A DNA stretch of 64,000 nucleotides from Trichostrongylus colubriformis (taxonomy: Eukaryota > Nematoda > Chromadorea > Rhabditida > Trichostrongylidae), in NCBI GenBank assembly GCA_963978905.1, contig OZ022258.1, positions 24,618,716-24,682,715 on the forward strand, in the 5' to 3' direction. Positions 59,801 through 64,000 of the stretch are shown in pieces. The position numbers and the translations under genes are program-made. The notes below the pieces were generated by a model. That model saw only the letters and a list, made by a program, of their open reading frames with translations, ran no database searches and was not told the DNA's origin. The first letter of the stretch is position 1. Each line of letters opens with the position of its first letter.

Positions 59801-62800
59801 ATAAAATGACATGTATGTTATCAGCGGCGGATGCAGTGCAACATTCAGTCTTCCTTGTTTCCAGCAACTCAACCAGATGGGATGTTACGGAGGGAAATCC
59901 TTTTTTTCGCTTGCCGCAAGATCATGTAGTTTTTCGACATGCTTGGAAACGTAGATATTGTGGGAAAAATTCGTCAAAAAGTATCCTCAAGTGTCCTAAA
60001 TTACTGACCGATGTTATCGGTAGGTGCTCTTAAAACTGCAACTAGTAGGCTGTTGCAGAAGTCAGTCGGCACCTTACTTATTCGAACGAATAGACTTGAA
60101 AACACCTGGATGTCTGCTTGACTGAAGCCAAGGCAGCGGAGCCTACTTATGCCTGACGTTAACTATGCTGCACTTTGCGTTTGCCAGAGAAAGTTACATG
60201 AAATTCGCGCCTCATTCGGCTCGCATGCTCATAACTTGAGACCGCACATAATCGCTAGTGATGGTCCAAACCTGTGGGCATGCCGGCTCCTCTACATTGA
60301 GTGTGTACATTCGCGGCACCCCTTATATCAGGATTTCGCACCGCGGCATGTCTTAAGCGAAGCAGTGTGGACGAGCTGAAGGAGCCATGTTGTTGGGCCG
60401 AAGCGATTACAAGTCAACTGCGTATCGCGCATTATCGTGTCATCGTTCTAAGACCCAACTACCGTGACGCGCATAGCTCGCAAACACTGCATCGCACGCC
60501 GCTCGTCGTTGTGCGAAATGCTGACATAAGGGTACACAACCCTCCACATTGTAGGCGATGATAGACCAAAGCGAAAAGACCCCAAGCTCTGCAGCGACAA
60601 TTCACCTGAATCTCACGTTTTCTGCCACGCCTTGTTTTGCTCCATATGCCCTTACGCACATCAAAATATGACTTGTTCTATGTCTATGTGGTCGAGTCCT
60701 GAATGTCTAGAAAGCCAGTTTCCTTGTCCTTCTCTTGATGCTCTTCTCTTTTATTTTGTGTACCCTTCGCCTTCGGATTAATGATTCTACTGGGACGGCT
60801 GCGCTGAGCAAAGAAAACTCTACTCGTGCTTTGATTTCACTTATAATAACAAACAAAGGCTCCAAGTAGTCCCGATTGTTTTCCTTCATTGCTGTGGGAT
60901 AGCTTTCATGCTTTTACTGCGGTCTAGCTTGTCGAGGGCCTTTCTGTAGCATACCTTGCCTCAAATGCTCAACCTCTCCTACTTTTTTATTTTGTTTTCT
61001 CTTCTGCCTCATAGGCAATTCATTTACGGATGCACATCATTGTCCGGTTGCACGTAATCTAAGAAAGCGCCAGTGACCGAGGAGACAATCCGAGCGTCAT
61101 CATATCAATAACCGAAGTAGTGTGTTTAGGCTGTATCCGCACTCTTCGCACAATCTACTGATGCCAAAAGCTGCCTTTTTTATCTCTTGTACTCTCAAAG
61201 AAAGTTGGTGTAAAAGAACAAGGTCAGCTGATTGCTCGTTGCTCAGACTTAACTATCAAGAGGGCTGGTCATCAAAGAGAACGTATCTGGCAACAGCAAA
61301 GGTGTGGTCGACCAGTGCTGTTCTTCTAAACCTTGGAGGATCGTCCGATTATAAAAACAATCCCGAACCGTCCAGAGAGTCCAAGTTCCTTCCCTTAATT
61401 AACTATAGTTAATTTTACTGTGCACCAAAAAGGTTCTCTCATGCACTTTCTGGGTTGCTCTTCTCTGGGTGAGGGTCTTTAGTTTATAAAGAAAGCAGTA
61501 GCTACGGTATAAAGTATACGGTAGGTATACGGTAAGATAATTACGGGTCACTTCGCACCACCTAGCTTCGCCTATGGGATGACCCCATAATTATTCGCAC
61601 CGACTGTTGACCTTTGAGTAAAAAAAAGTAATGCACATCTAAGAGAGAGAAAAAGAAAGTGGATAAAAAGAAAAATCATTCGTAGTTTGCAGTAAAACTT
61701 CATCCGTATAAACCAGAGTGTCAACTTGTTATCAGTAACCATAATTGCCCCATGCATCTGTCTGAATAAAATTTCTTCAATCTAATTAATACCTTATGAT
61801 TAATAAGTACCTCACTTGCCTTCGAGGCAATTAATTCATAGGACATGATCTATCACATTTGTATTTGACACAATCTTTTTGTTGACCTACCGCTTTGTTG
61901 GAGGTCATGCAAAGGTACTTGTACAGATCAGATGAGGGCCCATTTACAGGTCTTAACTTTGCATGAACATGTTTTCAGCCTTCTGCTACAACCTACATCA
62001 TCAGGAATTTCCACTCACATTACCCCAGCGCAACCGCATGCGCTCTGCGTGAATTACGCCCAACAACAATGATTTGTACTCACCACCCCTCATGTCGCTC
62101 TTCCAATGTTTCCAGCTCAAAAGCCTTTCCCTTCTTCATCCTGCTATCGCGCCATGCATGTGGCACCTCCTCCGTTGCATATGACCTCATCCCCATTACA
62201 GGGCCCCCTGTTCACATAATCGTCTCCCGTTTCATATCATGCTCCTACTCTCCCTCCAGCATTAACACCCCGCGGTTTGGCAGCTTCATCTCCTCTACTT
62301 CCCTTGCAGATTGCAGTTTCATCTCCAGCTCAAACTTCTATGTCTGCTTGTCGGAATCTTGATCCCCTAGATGTTACCTCACCTTCCAATCACTCCCCTC
62401 CTGCACCAGCTTACCCTTCACGCTCTTCCATTTCAACTGCATCGACATAGAGCCCCATAACTTTATATAGAAGAATAACATGTTTTTGCTGTTATTTCTG
62501 TTTCATTCATTTTTCTGTTGTTTTGTGTAGGTAAATAGGTAAATAGGTTTGTGTAGGTAAAACTAGTGTAATAAAAGGTTGCTGTCAAGACATAATTAAA
62601 TTGCAATCACATATGTACAATTTTTAGTGGATCCTTCATAGTCCATTTCGAAAAAAATTGATTGAGCGTGTCCCACGGACTTGGGTGAAAGGCGAGAGTG
62701 AGAGTACGTGGCGAGAGTGAGAGTGTGTGGCGGGGCGAGAGAATGGAGAGAGTTTGATACACGTTCATACAAGTCCGTAGGACACGCCCAATCAGTTTTT

Positions 62801-63372
62801 ATAAAATACACTGTACATATCGTAAAATCAGTCAGTGGGAAAGATGTCAACGGTCACTGTAAGCAACGGGGAAAGTCACCCCACAGGAGGAGGTGCGAGG
62901 TGAGTTGCGAAGTGACCTAAGTAATCTTGTAATTATACTACTGTATACCTACAGTACACTTATAAACTGAAGGTGCACATCCCTCTGTCTAGAATTAGTC
63001 CGGAGCGTGACAATCTTGTAACTTATATGTGGTTGATACTCCTCAATTTTCATATTATAAAAGACATGTGCAGTAGCTTAGGTTGATACTCCTCAATTTT
63101 CATATTATAAAAGACATGTGCAGTAGCTTTCGCGGCACCACCTTGTTGACCTAAGCATTGGTGAGTGTGGCTGTGATCTATATACTATTTATTATATACT
63201 TCAACAGTTGCAGTTGTTTTTTTTTTGTAAGCGTAGTAGCAGATGAATACCGCTTGAATATCCGGTGCTTTTGTGGAAAGTTCGGCAACACACGCAGCAT
63301 TGTTGCACTGGGGTCGATCGAAAAACTCCACTTCCTGACTGAGCAGACTACTCAGAACCTTCACTCGCATAT
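47769..63372 (-). CDS. Gene A: P-glycoprotein (ABCB full transporter), 3' half, TMD2-NBD2
   Basis: Twelve exons give about 486 residues of an ATP-driven multidrug efflux pump of the plasma membrane. In order they encode: the TMD2 intracellular loop with the FFDRP and [10 protein letters not shown] motifs; TM helices (63,251-57,171); and a whole NBD (57,038-47,769). The NBD has the A-loop FSYPSRP, Walker [11 protein letters not shown]-loop EQEPVLF, signature LSGGQ, Walker [13 protein letters not shown] and H-loop TIAHRLST, and it ends in KAQQLDKAN then TGA. The FFDRP-type loop is typical of the second membrane domain, and the stop after the NBD confirms this is the C-terminal half. TMD1, NBD1 and the first TMD2 helices must lie beyond 64,000. 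All exon phases join in frame. Family knowledge: nematode P-gps export lipophilic drugs, including macrocyclic lactones. The exact paralogue is not assigned. Confidence 0.93.
47947..48035 (-). CDS. Gene A exon 11: NBD2 H-loop
   Basis: [20 protein letters not shown] followed by RLSTVKDVD. The switch His lies in TIAHRLST. Acceptor TTATAG; donor GATAG|GTGAAG splits an Arg codon that is completed in exon 12. Confidence 0.95.
48418..48564 (-). CDS. Gene A exon 10: NBD2 signature and Walker B
   Basis: Forty-nine codons: [40 protein letters not shown] and [10 protein letters not shown]. It carries the LSGGQ signature, Walker B with the catalytic Glu, and the D-loop SALD. Acceptor TTTCAG, donor AAG|GTAATG, phase 0. 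Confidence 0.97.
48610..49625. mobile_element. About 1-kb TIR element in the gene A intron
   Basis: The ends TCAGGATTGACCTATCACAC and the complement of GTGATCTCCTCTGATAGGAT are imperfect inverted repeats carrying CGCACCT. A related element is at 61,545-62,925. Confidence 0.5.
49675..49784 (-). CDS. Gene A exon 9: NBD2 helical subdomain
   Basis: [18 protein letters not shown] and then [16 protein letters not shown] form the helical subdomain between the Q-loop and the signature motif. Acceptor ATGTCAG, donor CAG|GTTACT. The first two bases complete the split Gly codon from exon 8. Confidence 0.95.
49835..49925 (-). CDS. Gene A exon 8: NBD2 Q-loop
   Basis: Encodes [20 protein letters not shown], then [10 protein letters not shown]. 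The Q-loop Gln is kept; the residue before it is Glu where most P-gps have Gly or Ser. Acceptor TCCTTTAG, donor AAAG|GTATTC, ends in phase 1. Confidence 0.94.
49992..50120 (-). CDS. Gene A exon 7: NBD2 Walker A
   Basis: Forty-three codons from VAKNLNLIA through Walker [10 protein letters not shown] to [13 protein letters not shown]. The P-loop Lys and Thr are present. A 6.85-kb intron separates it from exon 6, yet phase (0) and protein sequence join directly. Donor ATC|GTGAGT. Confidence 0.96.
51132..51201. repeat. Hairpin with about 23-bp stem
   Basis: AATTCAGCTACCCATTCCAG plus CAG pairs with CTGCTGGAATGGGTAGTTGA plus ATT around an 11-base loop (TTAATTGAAAC), with one G-U or A-C position depending on strand. 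Weaker pairing extends outward. Confidence 0.85.
54307..54345 (-). pseudogene. 39-bp exon-like island in the gene A intron
   Basis: [13 protein letters not shown] with acceptor ATTTTCAG and donor CAG|GTAATG, phase 0. It resembles the start of gene B exon 9 (AAKIESS). It lies downstream of exon 6, so it cannot be the NBD start of gene A in order; it may be a relic or a rare cassette exon. Confidence 0.35.
54735..56430. mobile_element. 1.7-kb foldback with repeated stem-loop modules
   Basis: Arms from 54,735 to about 55,430 and from about 55,440 to 56,430 are inverted; the centre is AAGTCGACGAAATCGAG against CTCGATTTTGTCGACTT. Each arm has four modules of the form GATAGAGCT-loop-GCTCTACAAGA. 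The right arm is interrupted by a 330-bp insertion. No protein was recognised. Confidence 0.85.
55776..56104. mobile_element. Insertion of about 330 bp in the foldback, AGTCT on both sides
   Basis: Comparison with the uninterrupted arm shows the break. AGTCT occurs at 55,771-55,775 and 56,105-56,109, consistent with a 5-bp target duplication. The inside has a GC-rich block (about 55,925-56,035) quite unlike the host. It could be a solo LTR or a small DNA element. Confidence 0.55.
56973..57038 (-). CDS. Gene A exon 6: start of NBD2 (A-loop)
   Basis: Twenty-two codons, [19 protein letters not shown] then NAK. This is the G.(I/V).F..(V/I).FSYP.RP opening of an ABCB NBD; its Tyr stacks on the ATP adenine. 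Acceptor GTTTAAG, donor AAG|GTACTT, phase 0 at both ends. Confidence 0.9.
57171..57310 (-). CDS. Gene A exon 5: last TMD2 helix and NBD linker
   Basis: Encodes [20 protein letters not shown], then [21 protein letters not shown]. This is the end of a P-gp TMD with the (I/L)IDR motif that leads into the NBD. The preceding intron is 47 bp (57,311-57,357). Donor CCA|GTGAGT, phase 0. Confidence 0.88.
57358..57493 (-). CDS. Gene A exon 4: TMD2 hydrophobic helix (borders inferred)
   Basis: [20 protein letters not shown] followed by [12 protein letters not shown] supplies the helix expected between exons 3 and 5. With the donor at TGTG|GTTACG and the acceptor GTTCAAAG the phase fits both neighbours. 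The acceptor is weak for a nematode, so the 5' border could shift. The ORF in the other frame here is a shadow. Confidence 0.6.
57494..59433. other. Intron between gene A exons 3 and 4
   Basis: A perfect 11-bp stem (CTGAGGCGTCT / AGACGCCTCAG) lies at about 57,758-57,795. Minus-strand frames at 58,430-58,910 faintly resemble a decayed reverse transcriptase ([10 protein letters not shown] where FADD is expected), but this is weak. Confidence 0.4.
59434..59547 (-). CDS. Gene A exon 3: TMD2 cytoplasmic extension
   Basis: Thirty-eight codons: [19 protein letters not shown] and LRKYE correspond to the conserved ABCB stretch ExxxxIrTVxaLxxExxFxxxY. Acceptor CATTTAG, donor TTG|GTATGT, phase 0 at both ends. 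The intron to exon 2 is only 50 bp. Confidence 0.9.
59598..59798 (-). CDS. Gene A exon 2: TMD2 helix pair
   Basis: Sixty-seven codons, phase 0 at both ends, acceptor TTTTATAG and donor GAA|GTAAGT. It starts [18 protein letters not shown], which continues DIQA as P-gps do (DIQAxxDYR). A second hydrophobic run follows ([14 protein letters not shown]), and it ends SAVDLTPE before the cytoplasmic extension. Confidence 0.9.
59799..61544. other. Gene A intron, left part
   Basis: An element with ends GTGTACATTCGCGGCACC...ATTTCGCACCGCGGC (about 60,300) and GTGCGAAATGCTGACATAAG (60,519) is related to sequences at 16.7-17.1 kb. Otherwise nothing was recognised. Confidence 0.45.
61545..62925. mobile_element. 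About 1.4-kb TIR element in the gene A intron
   Basis: The ends GGGTCACTTCGCACCACCTA and GGTGAGTTGCGAAGTGACCT are inverted. Inside is a second inverted pair (GATTGAGCGTGTCCCACGGA / TCCGTAGGACACGCCCAATC, 62,660-62,805) around a GA-rich centre. Confidence 0.65.
63031..63130. repeat. Tandem duplication, 50-bp unit
   Basis: GGTTGATACTCCTCAATTTT and the rest of the unit occur twice back to back, identical except for the last base, so the event is recent. Confidence 0.97.
63251..63372 (-). CDS. Gene A exon 1 of window: TMD2 intracellular loop
   Basis: Encodes [20 protein letters not shown] and then [10 protein letters not shown], matching the P-gp TMD2 pattern of a basic start, LLxQ(D/E)V, (F/W)FD and LxTxAP. 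The acceptor is AACGACAG and the donor GCG|GTATTC. It begins with two bases of a split codon and ends in phase 0. The first TMD2 helices should be in an exon right of the window; none was found between 63,373 and 64,000. Confidence 0.9.
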
Positions 63373-64000
63373 CTGTCGTTGTGATTGCACTTGACCATCC
63401 ACCGAAACCAATCTGAAGCCTTTCACCTTGAACTGTGATCCTTCATAGGCGTTCCTAAAGCAAATCTAGTGCACATCACAGGGGTGCATCAGTAGCTACC
63501 CAATGCACTTTGCCCATCCCCTTGAATACAGTGATAGGAGTAATGTGGTTAATGGGAAAAGAAGTCTTTCACATTCAAACCAGGGGTTTGGGAAGCCTAC
63601 TTGTGACGAAATCCTCGTCGAAAAGCGCGCCCCAAGCTGTAAAGGCGGCGTAGCGGTCACCAGCTGACAGAGCGTGCCTCCTAGCGATGGATTCCTGATT
63701 GGCTGTGGTCGCAATGGCCAAGGAGCTGTGACAAGGTTAGAGATATCGTGGCGCGCTTCCGTAAACAAGCATTCCCTAAGGTTTTTTCAAAAGAGATGAT
63801 CATCATTTTCAATGTTTTCGGTTCATGAAAGTTACTTGTGGAGGTTGCGAAGGTCTTTCCAGTTTTTGTATTGATTGTACGGCGATTTTGCGCATTGATT
63901 GCTTGGCGACATGCTAACGGAAAGATCGTCTGGAATGCTCTCCTACTGGTTGGTCAAGGTGGTGGCTGTAGAGAGTCAACGGTGGGCGGTCCTGTTCTCA
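63373..64000. other. Right edge, gene A intron
   Basis: No exon was found upstream of exon A1. The 90-codon minus-strand frame at 63,496-63,768 has no recognisable motif, and its left end (CAGTGATAGGAGTAATGTGG) matches repeat ends at 14,925 and 26,122, so it is read as repeat. Confidence 0.45.

Noticed and set aside
63496..63768. 90-codon minus-strand ORF near the right edge
   Set aside because: Its border matches dispersed repeat ends at 14.9 and 26.1 kb and the protein shows no known motif.

Overview
The window looks like AT-rich nematode chromosomal DNA, most likely from a strongylid worm such as a hookworm. This is inferred from three things: coding sequence broken into 60-200 bp exons with TTTCAG-type acceptors; introns of 47 bp to 7 kb packed with short terminal-inverted-repeat (TIR) elements, mariner relics and RTE-like LINE tails; and two tandem P-glycoprotein (ABCB) genes. 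I could run no database search, so species and paralogue names are left open. I saw no tRNA, rRNA, CRISPR or prokaryotic feature.

Both large genes lie on the minus strand and read right to left. Gene A (63,372 to 47,769) enters from beyond the right edge. It shows most of the second membrane domain (TMD2), a complete second nucleotide-binding domain (NBD2) and a stop codon. Gene B (31,163 to 729) starts at TM helix 1, runs through a complete TMD1 and NBD1, and then gives the first two TMD2 exons before leaving the left edge. Exon borders were set by GT-AG sites, reading phase and family motifs. Phases agree at every junction except the B15/B16 linker gap. Both NBDs keep Walker A, Q-loop, LSGGQ, Walker B and H-loop, so both genes look functional.

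The 16.6 kb between the genes (31.2-47.7 kb) holds a mariner relic, several miniature TIR elements and, on the plus strand at 35,951-36,554, a possible three-exon gene for a small secreted peptide.

The introns carry most of the unusual structure. A 974-bp tandem triplication just upstream of the gene B NBD1 exon duplicates the start of that exon as frame-neutral 45- and 57-bp mini-exons. A palindromic double mariner tail sits 90 bp upstream of exon B5. A 1.7-kb foldback with regularly spaced stem-loop modules lies in the 6.9-kb intron of gene A. A 400-bp CA/CAGA microsatellite grows from the end of a dispersed repeat. Several TIR families occur two or more times within the window.
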